From the NCBI RefSeq assembly GCF_040685555.1, contig NZ_JBFBIK010000033.1:5758-69757 (forward strand): a stretch of 64,000 bases of DNA, written 5' to 3'. The stretch comes from Sphaerisporangium sp040685555 (lineage in GTDB: Bacteria; Actinomycetota; Actinomycetes; Streptosporangiales; Streptosporangiaceae). Below, one piece after another: positions 29,170 through 39,300 of this stretch (positions are counted from its first letter, which is position 1; the number at the start of each line of letters is the position of its first letter). Position numbers and translations under genes: made by a program. The notes beneath the pieces are model-generated. The model ran no database searches. It was not told the origin of the DNA and saw nothing but the letters and a program-made list of their open reading frames with translations.

Positions 29170-29672
29170 ACGCAACGATCGACGCACAGGTCCTGCCGAC
29201 TCCGACCGGGCCGCTCTCGCTGCTCGTACATGAGGGGGTGCTGGTCGCCGCGGGGTTCACCGCCGACCCCGCCGAGATGTACGTACGGCTGCCGGGAAAG
29301 CTCACCGCGCTCCCCCTCCAGCCCGTCGACGACCTCGGCAAGCCGGCGCGGGCCGTACGGGACTACCTCGACGGCGACCTGTTCGCGCTCGACACCGTGG
29401 AACTGGACCAGCCGGGCACGCCGACCCGGCAGCGGCTGCTCGCGGCGCTGCGTGCGGTGCCAGCGGGAACGACGGTGAGCTACGCGGAACTGGCCGAGCG
29501 GGCCGGACTGCCGAGGACGGCGGCACGCGCGGCCGGGTCGGCGTGCGCCCAGAACCTCATCGCCCCGTTCGTCCCCTGCCACCGCGTACTTCCCTCCACC
29601 GGCGGCTTCGGCGGCTACTACTACGGCACCCCGGTCAAGGAATGGCTCCTCAAGCACGAGCACGCCCTCTGA
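29166..29672 (+). CDS. ogt: Methylated-DNA--protein-cysteine methyltransferase
   Basis: This suicide enzyme of about 168 residues removes methyl groups from O6-methylguanine. The active-site PCHRV motif has Cys138, and the wing-helix segment GTTVSYAELAERAG is present. The ATG overlaps the Ada-AlkA stop by 4 nt (ATGA), so both repair functions are made from one message. The fusion lacks the methyltransferase domain of classical Ada, and this separate gene supplies it. Confidence 0.95.
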   Translation: MNATIDAQVLPTPTGPLSLLVHEGVLVAAGFTADPAEMYVRLPGKLTALPLQPVDDLGKPARAVRDYLDGDLFALDTVELDQPGTPTRQRLLAALRAVPAGTTVSYAELAERAGLPRTAARAAGSACAQNLIAPFVPCHRVLPSTGGFGGYYYGTPVKEWLLKHEHAL

Positions 29673-29766
29673 CCATGATCACCTGACTCGCTGCGCGCTC
29701 GTGATGATCTTCCGACAGGAGACGACCGACCCGCCGGCCACGGGTGAGTCGTCTCCGAGGCGTCGG

Positions 29767-31266
29767 TCAGTACGGCCAGCCGGGCACGTTGAGGCGCACG
29801 CTGTAGAGCCCGAAGTTGCCGGTGTTGCCGCCATGCGACGCCGTACCGGAAGTGATGTAGAGGGTCTTGCCGTCAGAGCCGCCGAACGCCACGTTCGTGG
29901 TGCTCGCCCCCGCGGAGATCGTGCCGAGAGCCGCGCCGGAAGGCGCGTAGACGTGGACCTTCGCGTCGCTGTAGGACACCTGGTAGAGGTTGCCCGCGCA
30001 GTCGATCGTGGACCCGTCCGAGCCCGAGAGCGAGGCGAAGTCGGAGCGCGAGCCGACGCTGCCGTCCGCGTTCACCGGGTACTTGTAGACCTTGCCCGAG
30101 CCGTTGCCGCCGACGTAGAGCGTCTTGCCGTCGGGCGAGAGCGCGATGCCGTTCGGCTCCCTGATCGTGTCGTCGATCAGCGAGACCACGCCGTTCTTGA
30201 CCCGGAAGACGCTGGTGCGGCCGGACATCTGGTCGGACCGGTTCGCCCGCTGGAAGTCGGGGTCGGTGAAGTAGACGGTGCCGTCGGCGCCGATGGTGAG
30301 ATCGTTGGGCGAGTTGAACGCGTGCCCCTGGTACGACGAGGCCACCACGCCCCGTGCCTTGTCCTGCAAGCGGTAGGAGGAGACGCTGCGCTGGTCGTGC
30401 GTCGCGGCCAGAATGGTGCTGCCGTCCCGGCTGAGAGCGAGGCCGTTGCTGCCGGAGCCGGCGATGAACGTTTCAAAGGTATTGGGCGCGGTGAACTTCA
30501 GAATGTCCGCGGGTTGCACGTTCTCGGCGCCCGCGCCGTCGCGCATGCTCGACAGCAGCAGGGTCTGCGTCGTGGCGTCCCAGACCGGGCCCTCGAGGAA
30601 GTTGAAGCCGTCGCGGATCTTCGTGGCGGTGACCGTCGTGGACGGCAGCGGGTTGCCGTACGTCGCCCCGGTCGTGCACTGTCCGACCCCGGGCCGCGGC
30701 ACGGGGGACGTGGTGGGCGTGGGCGTCGGGGTGGGGGTGACGGTCGGGGTCGGGGTCGGCGTGGGGGTCGGGGTGGCGATGGTCCACCGCTGGTTCACGC
30801 CGCCGTTGCACGACCAGATCTGCAGCTGGGTGCCGTCGGCGCTGCTCACGTTCGCGGCGTCCAGGCACTTGCCGGAAGCCGTGTTGACCAGCTGTCCCGC
30901 CGTGGCCATCCAGCGCTGGGCACCCGTGCCGTTGCAGTCGTAGATCTGGGCCCTGGCGCCGTTGGCGGTGGAGGCGCCGGCCACGTCGAGGCACTTACCG
31001 AGCGCCCTGATCGTGCCGTCTGTCTCGACGGTCCACTGCTGCGCCGCGCCGCCGTTGCACGTCCAGAGCTGCACCCGGGTGCCGTTGGCGCTGTTGCCGG
31101 ACGCCACGTCGACGCACTTGCCACCGATGCCGGTGATGGGGGAGCCCGCCGCCGCCGACGCGGTGGGCACGTGGACCACGGCCATGGTGATCACCACGGC
31201 GGCGGCCGCGCCCGTCGACAGAATGCATCGGAGCAGTGGACTCCGGTGGTGCTGCGGTGCCGTCAT
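29767..31266 (-). CDS. Secreted ricin-B-lectin plus SMP-30/gluconolactonase-like protein
   Basis: This protein of about 499 residues has a signal peptide (to about residue 38), then a three-fold ricin-type beta-trefoil lectin with QQW/QRW repeats (residues ~40-160). A Pro/Thr linker follows (around 165-195), then a six-bladed SMP-30/gluconolactonase-like propeller (LEGPVWDA, NGLALSRDG, PNDLTIGADGTVYFTDP, EPNGIALSPDGKTLY). It would bind polysaccharide and hydrolyse a lactone outside the cell. The ATG follows GGGAGG. The substrate is inferred only from fold. Confidence 0.9.
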   Translation of the reverse strand: MTAPQHHRSPLLRCILSTGAAAAVVITMAVVHVPTASAAAGSPITGIGGKCVDVASGNSANGTRVQLWTCNGGAAQQWTVETDGTIRALGKCLDVAGASTANGARAQIYDCNGTGAQRWMATAGQLVNTASGKCLDAANVSSADGTQLQIWSCNGGVNQRWTIATPTPTPTPTPTVTPTPTPTPTTSPVPRPGVGQCTTGATYGNPLPSTTVTATKIRDGFNFLEGPVWDATTQTLLLSSMRDGAGAENVQPADILKFTAPNTFETFIAGSGSNGLALSRDGSTILAATHDQRSVSSYRLQDKARGVVASSYQGHAFNSPNDLTIGADGTVYFTDPDFQRANRSDQMSGRTSVFRVKNGVVSLIDDTIREPNGIALSPDGKTLYVGGNGSGKVYKYPVNADGSVGSRSDFASLSGSDGSTIDCAGNLYQVSYSDAKVHVYAPSGAALGTISAGASTTNVAFGGSDGKTLYITSGTASHGGNTGNFGLYSVRLNVPGWPY

Positions 31267-31486
31267 GGCAAACCTCCCGAATGATGCGGCCGGCCGAGGG
31301 GGGTGCCGGCCATCGCCCAACGACTATGAGACGACCTCATCGAGATTGCAAGATTCCTTCCGCGCCACCTGCGGTCACCCGCCACTCCGTCGTCACGGTG
31401 AGGCACGCCGCGCCGTCAGGTCAGCAAGTCTCGGTCGCCGGGGCCCTGGATGACCTTTCCCCTCAGCCCCTAGGTGTTCACTCGCG

Positions 31487-32047
31487 TCAGGCCGGGACGG
31501 GAACGTTGACGGCGGCGCGGTAGTCACCGAGCGCGGGCAGGGCGGCCCGCTTTTCGACCGGAACGGTGTCGAGCACCCTGCGTGCGGTATGCATGATCAT
31601 GTTGGTGCGGTAGGCGGGGTCAAGGTCGGACATTATCTGCGTGGCGAGGTGAAGAGCTTCGTCGTAGCCGCCGCTCTTGCCGACGCTGATCGCTTCTTGC
31701 AGGCGCACGTTCGCGGCGTTCTGGTAGCTCGGCGAAGCGGCCAAGGCCGCGTCGCGAGCCTCACGCGCGCTCTCGGTGGCTCCCCCGTATGCGCTGACCC
31801 AGGCACTCGTGAACCAAATTGAGGACGGGCACCAGCCGAACTCTTCGCTGAAGCTGTAGCGGCCGGTCAGCTCCTGGAGATCTCGGAGGTGTTCAAGAGC
31901 CTCCCTCTGCCTTCCCACGATGGCGAGAGCTTGTGCCTCTGCGGCCAAGGCCTGCAAGAGGCCGGGGGAAACACGCTCTGGGGCGAGGGATCGAGCATTT
32001 CGGGCCAGCGTCAGCACCGCCTTCGGAGGGCGAGTGACCACCGGCAC
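31487..32047 (-). pseudogene. Truncated C-terminal part of an XRE-type actinobacterial regulator
   Basis: These 186 codons have the TPR-like C-terminal sequence typical of actinobacterial XRE regulators (ALEHLRDLQELTGRYSFSE, DEALHLATQIMSDLDP, HTARRVLDTVP). No N-terminal helix-turn-helix and no good start exist. Upstream lies the cut end of another gene. The frame is open but domainless, so it is probably a remnant. A short stand-alone TPR protein cannot be fully excluded. Confidence 0.6.
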
Positions 32048-32361
32048 CTGCGTACGCCGCTCGGGCCGCGCTGCGCTTCAATGTCGTGGACCACGGTGAC
32101 GATTGATCGGGGTGACGAGATCGGGTCGTCCAGCGCGATGCGGCCGTCGTCGACCAGCGACATGACCGCCGCGGCGATGACGGGCTTGCTGACCGAAGCG
32201 ATACGGAAGATCGTGTTCCTGGCCATCGGGGAGGTGCCGTCGACATCGACAGACCCGACGGCCTCAACCTCGACCCCGCCGCCCCGGGCCACCAGACCCA
32301 CCACCCCCGGCACCGATCCGTCCCCGACGTACGCCTTCAACAGGTCGCGCAGGATGCTCAT
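32011..32361 (-). pseudogene. N-terminal fragment of a class C beta-lactamase-type serine hydrolase
   Basis: The fragment begins MSILRDLLKAYVGDGSVPG and contains the nucleophile motif IASVSKPVIAAAVMSLVD (SxxK). It runs to about codon 80 (LDDPI, near 32,125), then continues in unrelated sequence and stops. About three-quarters of the enzyme, including the YxN and HxG motifs, is missing. It abuts the XRE remnant, and the joint suggests a deletion or recombination between two former genes. Confidence 0.7.
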
Positions 32362-32428
32362 CGGTCCACCGTCTCAACCGCGCGGCTCCAGGGTAAGACC
32401 AGCACGGCCCCGCGAATGTCAACCAGCG

Positions 32429-34408
32429 TCAATAAGCGACCGCACGCGCAGCCGCCTCAGGCATGACGTCGCCATGCACTCGTCGGAGATACTCCAACGC
32501 GTGCTCCGTGGCTGGATCGTGATTCAGTCGGTCACGGTAGAAGTGGAGGCGGTCCTCACAGTCGTCGATGACCTCACTCCACGTTCGCGCCCAGATACGG
32601 ACGCCCCCCTCCCACTCGGCGATACAGCCGGGCGGCCGATTCGGGGCTGTCGCATCCCTCCGGACGATGTCGTCCATCTCTGTGGAGACGACCCAGAAAT
32701 TCCAGGAAACCCGAGCATCGCGAAACTGCGGATCGTCGGCGACCGCCTGGGCATAGCTCTTGATCTGACCGACCTCCATCTGGCCGATCTTCACACTGGG
32801 GGCCTTGAGTTCCACCACGAGATGCTCGCGACCGGAACCTCCCCGGCGCGCTTTGCCGAGCATGAGGTCGACGATTCCCTGGCGACCGTCTTCTCTGCGC
32901 ACCGGGACAAGCCGACCGGCTTCAGGGTCACGGCCCAACGCTTTCAAGTGACGTATGAGTACCGTATCCAGGCTCTGATCGCTGACCATCAGCGCGTAGG
33001 CATCCCCGAACACCCACGTCTCACGCTCAAGGATTTTGTGAAGCTCTCTTCGCTCCTTGACCGTCCTGCTGATCTCCGGCTCGAAGACGAGTTTCTTGAG
33101 CACGGCGACGAAGTCCAGCCGGTCGGCCACCTGCCCGGTCGCCTTGACCACATCGGAGAGGCTCGTTCGTTGGAGAATCCGCTTGAGCTCCTCCTGCTCT
33201 GACTGTGGCAGCCGGAACAGCTCGTCCAGAACCGGGTAGAGCCCGCTGGGATCATGGGCGATGATCTCTTTGAGCAGCCGGAGCGTTGTCTTCCGGTTCT
33301 GCTGGGAACCTGGAATACGGCGCGCGATCGTGGTCGCCACCTCGTCGAACATCTGGCGCTCCACCGCCTGCGTCGGTTCGGTGGGCTCCCCCGAGTAAGG
33401 ATAGACCTCCTCGCGCTTCCACTCCTGGATCAGCCTGGCTCTACGCTCCCGGTCACGCCGTCGGAAGTGCCCACGGAGAGTTTCCCGGGCTACCCCCAAA
33501 AGACCTCCGAGCTCGTCCATCTCCGCCATTGGGAGATCGCTCCGCCGTTCGACGAATCCGTCCCACAAGAGATAGGCCGTGAAGTGGTATCCCGGCGCCT
33601 GGATTCCAGGCGAGACCTCGTCCAGTACGACCCCGTTGGCGTCACAGATGGCGAGGACTCGGCCGACATCCTTGGGCCATTCGATGACCCGGAGCAGCGG
33701 CTCAGCGTGTTCACCGGAATCTGGCCACACCACCGGGTACTGAGCTGTGTCCGCCCAGACGGTGGCCGGATCCAACGACTCCCCCTGATAGGTGATCCTC
33801 ACATCAGGATTAGCGGCGAGAAAGGGCGCGAAGGTCGAGGCGAGCTGCTGAGCCGTGTCATCTTGTACCAGGCGGTTGACAAAGTCCGCGGGGACCGACG
33901 CCTCGACCCGTGTTCCGCAGGGCTCTTCAACATAGTCCGGCTCGGAGATGTCGAAATCGGCGAGCCGGTCGATCGCCCCGCTGATGACCGTGCGTTCGTT
34001 TCGACCATCGAGCCCCTTCGCGACCGTGACCCAGCGCACCTGTTCCCCTAGCGCGAACGCGCGAAGCCTGCCCTGCCCGCTACGCCCGTGCAGGCCGCGC
34101 TTCAGCTCAGGTGAAACCTTGGCCCTGGTCTTCCACGAACCGCCAAGGCCACCGAAGCAGCTCGCGCAAGAGGCGCTCGGCATTCCATGGCCATCATCGG
34201 TGACATTGACCGACTCGACACCGCTCAGCTCGTTGACATCAAGGTCGACCGTGATGTGACACGCCTCGGCGTCCAGCGCGTTCCAGATCATCTCCGCGAC
34301 GGCGCCCACGGGATCCTTCAGGCGCGCGAGACGGAGGAGATGATCTGGCTTGGCCTCGATGTGAACCGTACGCACACGGTCACTATCGCAGACCACATGC
34401 GAAGTCAC
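32429..34408 (-). CDS. GHKL ATPase fused to PD-(D/E)xK (Shedu-like) nuclease domain
   Basis: This protein of about 659 residues has an N-terminal Hsp90/MutL-type GHKL ATPase: N box EMIWNALDA (39-47, Glu39, Asn43), G1 DDGHGM (71-76) and a glycine loop GLHGRSGQGRLRAF (105-118). The C-terminus is nuclease-like: helix LHKILERETWVFG (456-468), Asp514 (GIVDLML), ELK (533-535) and Gln548, the D-ExK-Q pattern of restriction endonuclease folds close to the DUF4263/Shedu family. About 300 residues link them. Base composition looks less GC-rich than neighbours. GTG at 34375 (residue 12) is an alternative start. Role as phage defence is inferred. Confidence 0.8.
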   Translation of the reverse strand: MTSHVVCDSDRVRTVHIEAKPDHLLRLARLKDPVGAVAEMIWNALDAEACHITVDLDVNELSGVESVNVTDDGHGMPSASCASCFGGLGGSWKTRAKVSPELKRGLHGRSGQGRLRAFALGEQVRWVTVAKGLDGRNERTVISGAIDRLADFDISEPDYVEEPCGTRVEASVPADFVNRLVQDDTAQQLASTFAPFLAANPDVRITYQGESLDPATVWADTAQYPVVWPDSGEHAEPLLRVIEWPKDVGRVLAICDANGVVLDEVSPGIQAPGYHFTAYLLWDGFVERRSDLPMAEMDELGGLLGVARETLRGHFRRRDRERRARLIQEWKREEVYPYSGEPTEPTQAVERQMFDEVATTIARRIPGSQQNRKTTLRLLKEIIAHDPSGLYPVLDELFRLPQSEQEELKRILQRTSLSDVVKATGQVADRLDFVAVLKKLVFEPEISRTVKERRELHKILERETWVFGDAYALMVSDQSLDTVLIRHLKALGRDPEAGRLVPVRREDGRQGIVDLMLGKARRGGSGREHLVVELKAPSVKIGQMEVGQIKSYAQAVADDPQFRDARVSWNFWVVSTEMDDIVRRDATAPNRPPGCIAEWEGGVRIWARTWSEVIDDCEDRLHFYRDRLNHDPATEHALEYLRRVHGDVMPEAAARAVAY

Positions 34409-34444
34409 GCCCTAGGTCACCAGAATGAACGGTTGGTCACCGCC

Positions 34445-34558
34445 GAAGGCGCCTGCTCGGGCCTGTCCATCGTCCGCTCGGTCGTCGGAGCCCACGATGG
34501 TCACGTCAACACCCGCCCACGCGAAGGCGGCGGCCTCATCGTGAGCGTCATCCTGCAG
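34445..34558 (+). pseudogene. C-terminal scrap of a sensor histidine kinase
   Basis: On the plus strand, GLSIVRSVVGAHDGHVN then REGGGLIVSVIL is the G2-box end of a HATPase domain, as in classical histidine kinases. Nothing upstream in frame belongs to a kinase. The scrap lies between the GHKL-nuclease gene and the secreted-protein operon. It is likely what remains of a kinase gene cut by the insertion or loss of the accessory patch. Confidence 0.6.
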
Positions 34559-34590
34559 GCCTGCGGCTCCTCCGGAGTTCGCCTGATCGG

Positions 34591-35520
34591 TCAGGAGTCG
34601 CCGCGGACGATGCTCTGGACCTCGCCCACGGGGACGTCCCTGACCGCGGTCGCCTGGACCGGCTGGAAGGCGAAACCGACCGCGCCACCGGCCGTCACCG
34701 GCCACTCCGTGGTCACGGTGAGCACGTACGCCTTGCGCGACTGGTCGACCGAGGCGCGCAGGTAGCGAACGCCGCAGGTGAACGTGCCGCCCTTCACGTA
34801 CGGGTGGCCCGTGGGACCGCAGTCCTGCTTGACCTCGGCCCGGTCGGAGGTCGTGCCTGAATCGATCTTGACGTCCGTGAGGGTGGCCGTCACGGTCGCG
34901 GACATGACACCGGGGAGCTCGGCCGTCACCGACCGGGTGGTGGCCCCGATGCCGGTCAGCCACACCCAGGTCGGAAGGTTCACGTAGCTCTTGACGTCGG
35001 GGCTGAGCTCGATCTTCGGCTCGGGCACCGTCAGCGCGGCCCGGGCGAGATCGTAGAGCTCCTGCAGGGTGATCCCGCCGGGCGGCGTCGCCCCCTGCGG
35101 CACCCAGACGGCTCCGGGCAGGCCCGTGGCGCAGGCGAGGCCGTCGGGGTCGGCGGCATTGTACGCGGGCGCCCACCAGCGGCCGTTCTCCCCGACCTTG
35201 TCCTTGTACTGCTTGAGGAACTGGTCGAAGTCCTCGGCGGTGCCGGTCGGATGCGTGTGGAACCAGTCGTCCCTGACGTCCTGCTGCTTGGTCAGCATGT
35301 CGTCGGGCTTGTCGCCGGGCTCGTACCAGCAGGGGCGCTTGACGCGGTAGCCGTCGCTCTTGGCGCCGAGGCCGGTGCCGCTCAGCACGATCTTGGAGTC
35401 GCGCAGCACCACGCCGCTCGTGCGGCCGTCCTGGAAGCCGGTGCCGCGCGGGCCTCCGGGATCGGAGACCGGGGCGGTGACCAGCGAGGCGGCCAGGACG
35501 AACGGCATCAGCGATCTCAT
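34591..35520 (-). CDS. Secreted protein of unknown function
   Basis: This protein of about 309 residues starts MRSLMPFVLAASLVTAPVS, a signal peptide. The exported part has four or more Cys (for example KRPCWYEPGD and FTCGVRY), suggesting disulfides. No catalytic motif is recognised; similar proteins accompany Tad-like clusters in related actinomycetes, so it may be a surface partner. The ATG overlaps the stop of the upstream lipoprotein gene by 4 nt, so they are co-translated. The function remains unknown. Confidence 0.8.
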   Translation of the reverse strand: MRSLMPFVLAASLVTAPVSDPGGPRGTGFQDGRTSGVVLRDSKIVLSGTGLGAKSDGYRVKRPCWYEPGDKPDDMLTKQQDVRDDWFHTHPTGTAEDFDQFLKQYKDKVGENGRWWAPAYNAADPDGLACATGLPGAVWVPQGATPPGGITLQELYDLARAALTVPEPKIELSPDVKSYVNLPTWVWLTGIGATTRSVTAELPGVMSATVTATLTDVKIDSGTTSDRAEVKQDCGPTGHPYVKGGTFTCGVRYLRASVDQSRKAYVLTVTTEWPVTAGGAVGFAFQPVQATAVRDVPVGEVQSIVRGDS

Positions 35521-36200
35521 CGGCGGCACTCCTTCGCACGCTCGTGGGGGTAGGAGGCGTGCAGGTAGGTCTTGACCCGCCAGGCCCCGTCGTCGCCCTT
35601 GCGCACGGCCGCGACCTGGAGGTAGACGGCGGTGGGCTGACGGGTCCAGGCGGGCTGGCCGGTGATCGGACGGCCGCTGCCGGCCTCCGTCACCCGGACG
35701 CCCGACTCGTCGACGCAGGCGTCCACCTCGGCGCCCCGGCCCGAGGCCGCCGCCACCCGCACGGCGTACACCTTGGCGGACCCGGTGGCCGACTCGCGAC
35801 GCTCGACGAAGCCGCGAACCCAGGTGTAGGCGTCGCGGCCGGCCTGGTCCTCGACCCCGGAGAGGTACGCGGTGTCCTTGCCCTGGCTGACGACCGCCTT
35901 CCAGGACCCGACGTAACCGTCGGTGAATGCCTTGACCATCGCCTGCTGCGCGCCGTCGAGACCGGAGGGCCACTCGATGGACACGGTCATGCCGGGCGCG
36001 ACCTCGATGTTCTCGACTCCCGGCGTCGACATGACCTGCGGAGCGCCGAGCGGGCCGGGCGTCGCGTCGCCGGAGGGGTCGGCGGCCGTGGCGACGGCGG
36101 ACGGGGCGCCGTCCGCAGGGGTGAACGGGCGCTCCGCGCCGGCGGCCGAGCATCCGGTGCCCAGCAGCGCGACGGCGGCCAGGGCAGCCCGCATCCGCAT
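35517..36200 (-). CDS. Putative lipoprotein of unknown function
   Basis: This protein of about 227 residues has a lipoprotein signal (MRMRAALAAVALLGTGCS, lipobox LGTGC) and a Pro/Ala-rich tether, then a mixed alpha/beta domain (YVGSWKAVVSQGKD, AYTWVRGFVERR, VYLQVAAVRKG). It overlaps the next gene by 4 nt and lies 155 nt downstream of the BTAD protein of Tad-like cluster A. It may anchor or assist that apparatus on the cell surface. No close functional family is recognised. Confidence 0.78.
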   Translation of the reverse strand: MRMRAALAAVALLGTGCSAAGAERPFTPADGAPSAVATAADPSGDATPGPLGAPQVMSTPGVENIEVAPGMTVSIEWPSGLDGAQQAMVKAFTDGYVGSWKAVVSQGKDTAYLSGVEDQAGRDAYTWVRGFVERRESATGSAKVYAVRVAAASGRGAEVDACVDESGVRVTEAGSGRPITGQPAWTRQPTAVYLQVAAVRKGDDGAWRVKTYLHASYPHERAKECRR

Positions 36201-36355
36201 GCCGACGACGCTAACCACGGGGTGGGAGCTCGAACCACCGTTATGCACGTATCGGCATGACTCGCGGGAATCATCCTGACCCGCGTGCCCCATCCCTCTC
36301 ACTGCCGCCGCCTTTCTCGTGCTTGTCTTTTTCGCGTACTCGTCGCCGCGGTGGA

Positions 36356-39300
36356 TCACGCGGACGGCATCGAATGCAGCCGCCAGGTGGGGAGCAACTC
36401 GTCGATGAGCGACTCGGTCTCCGGGGCCATCCCCCCGCCGTAGGGATGGGAGGACGACCGGCGGTGCAGCCCGTCGACCACGGCACGCAGCTTGAGCGGG
36501 TCGCCGGTGGCGTGCGCGGCCCGCAACAGGTCGCGCCAGAGCCCCTCGTCGTCGGCCGCCAGCAGCAGCCCCGCCCGTACCGCCGCCACGGCCGCCTCGG
36601 CGTCGCCGTGGGCGAGTCGTACCTCGCAGAGCCTGTGGGCGGCGTCCGCCACGCTCGCCGCCACCTCGTACTCGAGCTCGTCGGCCGCCAGCCAGGCGTA
36701 ACGGCCGCGTGGCCTGCCGTTGAGCAGCGGGCCCCGCACCAGCCCGAGCGCCTTCTCCAGAAGCACGGCCCGTGCGCTCGGGTCGTTGTGCGAGCGGCGG
36801 ACGAGCTCGCGGAACAGCTGCCAGTCGGACCGCACCTCAGGACCGAGCCGCAGCCGGCCGGTGTCGTCGGTACGGAGATTGGGCCTGCCCTCGCTGTCGG
36901 TGCCCAGCCACTCGGCCACCCGGGCGATCGTGGCGTCCCGCACGACGGCCTGCACGCCGCGCGGCCACAGGATGCCGCCCAGCACGACCGGATGCACGCC
37001 GGCCGGATGGGTGGCCAGGTAGACGACCAGCTCGCACGCCAGCTCGGCCCTGCCCTCCTCCAGCGGGGGCACCGGCCCGATCTCGATCGGGCCGAGGACC
37101 CGCACGTTGATCGAGGGCGAGGTGGTGAACTCGCGGGGCTCCTCGTCCTCGCGCACGGGCTCGCCCTCGCGGCGCTCCGCCGTGCGGAACAGCTCGACGA
37201 CGGCGTCGTAGTGGCGCCTGGGCAGCAGCTGCGCCGCCACCGTGACGCCGAGCGCCTCCACCCGCGCCTTGCCCTCCTCGGTGATCTCCCAGGTCCAGGT
37301 GGGGTGCGGGACTTCACCGGCGATGACGTACCCGGCGGACATGCGGGTGCCCGCGCGCCCGAGCTTCGCCAGGCGGGCGGCCTCCTCGGTGTCGGGCCCG
37401 ATGGCCGACAGCAGGAAGTGCGGGGGCCAGGCGGGGTCGGCGGCGTGGCCGTGGACGCGGCCGGTCAGCACCTGCGTGCCCGCCGCGGACATCTCCTCGG
37501 CCCTCGCCTCCAGCTCGGGCAGCGCCTCGGCCAGGCTGCCCACCACCCGGACGCGGTGCGGGGCGATCGTCGCCAGCTCGCTCCCGAAGCCCACCAGCGT
37601 GATCCGCATCTGGTCGGACCAGCGGTTGGTCGCCAGCTCCACCGCCAGCGCGGCGAGGGCGTCGCGGACCCGGTGCCCGGCGATGGCGATCACTCCGTGC
37701 GCCGCTTCGAGGTCGATCAGCACCCGGCCCGACTCGGTGACCCCGAGCGAGACGAGCCCGGGGTACGGGGCGGGCGCGTCGGCCAGGGCGTGCTCGTCGA
37801 TGCCCCGGCCCTCGTGAGCGAGCAGCCGCCAGGTGCGGCCGCCGTCATGCGACTCCCAGGGCTCGGGGGCGTCCTGCTCCGGCGGGTGGATCCACAGGTC
37901 GAGCCCCCGGACGGACAGGTGCACGGCGTAGATCGTCGGGGGTACGCGGCCCTGCTCGGCCAGGAGCTTGCCGAGCAGGCGCAACCCGTTGTCCAGCATG
38001 CGGCTGCCGGGGGCGTCCGAGCCGAGGCGCAGCGCGACCTCCGCGCCCGCTGCGTCGCCCCTCGGCCGGGGGATGCGGTGGCCGAACGCGCGGTGCCAGA
38101 GCTGCTCGCGCCGGCGCCGGCCGAGCGCCGCCAGGAGACCGGCCGCCGCCAGGGAACCGCCCGCCAGGTAGTCGACGAGATCGAGCCCGCCGCCCTGATC
38201 CTGCTTTTCCTGCCTTTCGGGTAATTCGATCTTTTCGGGCTTGTGCTGTTTCTCCGCGGGTTTCACGGAAGGGGAAACGGTCGCCTGCGGCAGTTTGGGA
38301 ATGGCCGAAACAGGGACCTTCGGCACGGCGGGAAGGTGGTAAGTGCGCTGGGGCATCGCCGGCGGCGGTAGGACGACCTTCGTATCACCCTTTTTCGCGG
38401 TTTCGTCCTGCGCGCTCCGGCTCGCCTGGTCCTTCGACCCTTGATCCTTCGCGCTTTGGTCCTTCGTGGTCTGGTGTTTCGTGGTCTGGTGTTTCGTGGC
38501 CTCCGGTGCGACGAACTGCGTGCGGCCGTCCATCTCGACGGGTTTCCCCGGGTGACGCTTGAGTGTCGTCTCCCGCTGCTCGTCGACGGGCACGACATGG
38601 ACATTCCTCGCGTCGTCCGGCATGTCGAGCACCCAGCCCGGCTTGATGAGATCGGCCATCTGCAGGCGGGTGCCGTCCGGCTGCGCCTTGTGCTGGTTGA
38701 GGCGGTAGATCTCCGGATAGCGCCGCCCGTCGCCGAGGCACTTGTCGGCGATCTCCCAGAGGCTCTCGTGGTGGCGCCCGTGCGGCGGCTGGACCACGTA
38801 CACCTTCTTGACCTGGCGTACCACGTCGAGCGAGCCGAGCGAGCCCTGCTCCTCCGGGATGGGAGTGGTGAGGGCCGCCGCGACCACCGAGGGCCGGGCC
38901 GGCGGCGGCCCGGAGGCGATGCCCGCGATCGGTATCGCCACGGCCGACACGGTGAACAGCATCAGCGCCGTGGAGACGAGACGGTTGGCCAGCGCCTGCG
39001 GTCCGCCCGACAGCGGCACGCGTACGGGCATGCCGATGCGGCGGATGCCGGAGTACACCTCGACGATCACGCACAGGACCAGCTGGGACCACGTGAGCCA
39101 GACCAGGAGCACGAGGATCGCGACGGCCGTGCTGGTGCTGACCTGCCTGGTGAGGAGGTCTCCGTTGAGCAGCTCGTCGGGCAGCGGCGGGCCCGCGAGA
39201 CGGAGGAGGGCATAGGGGACACCGCCCATGAGCGCGGCCAGGGCGATGAGGGCCCCGATGCCGGCGATCACGTCGCCGACCGTCCGTCGCGGCCGGATGC

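Noticed and set aside
31321..31486. Small gene or RNA between the lectin and the XRE remnant
   Set aside because: Only a 5-bp inverted repeat (ATGAG...CTCAT near 31,326-31,340) is seen; no reading frame or RNA fold is convincing.
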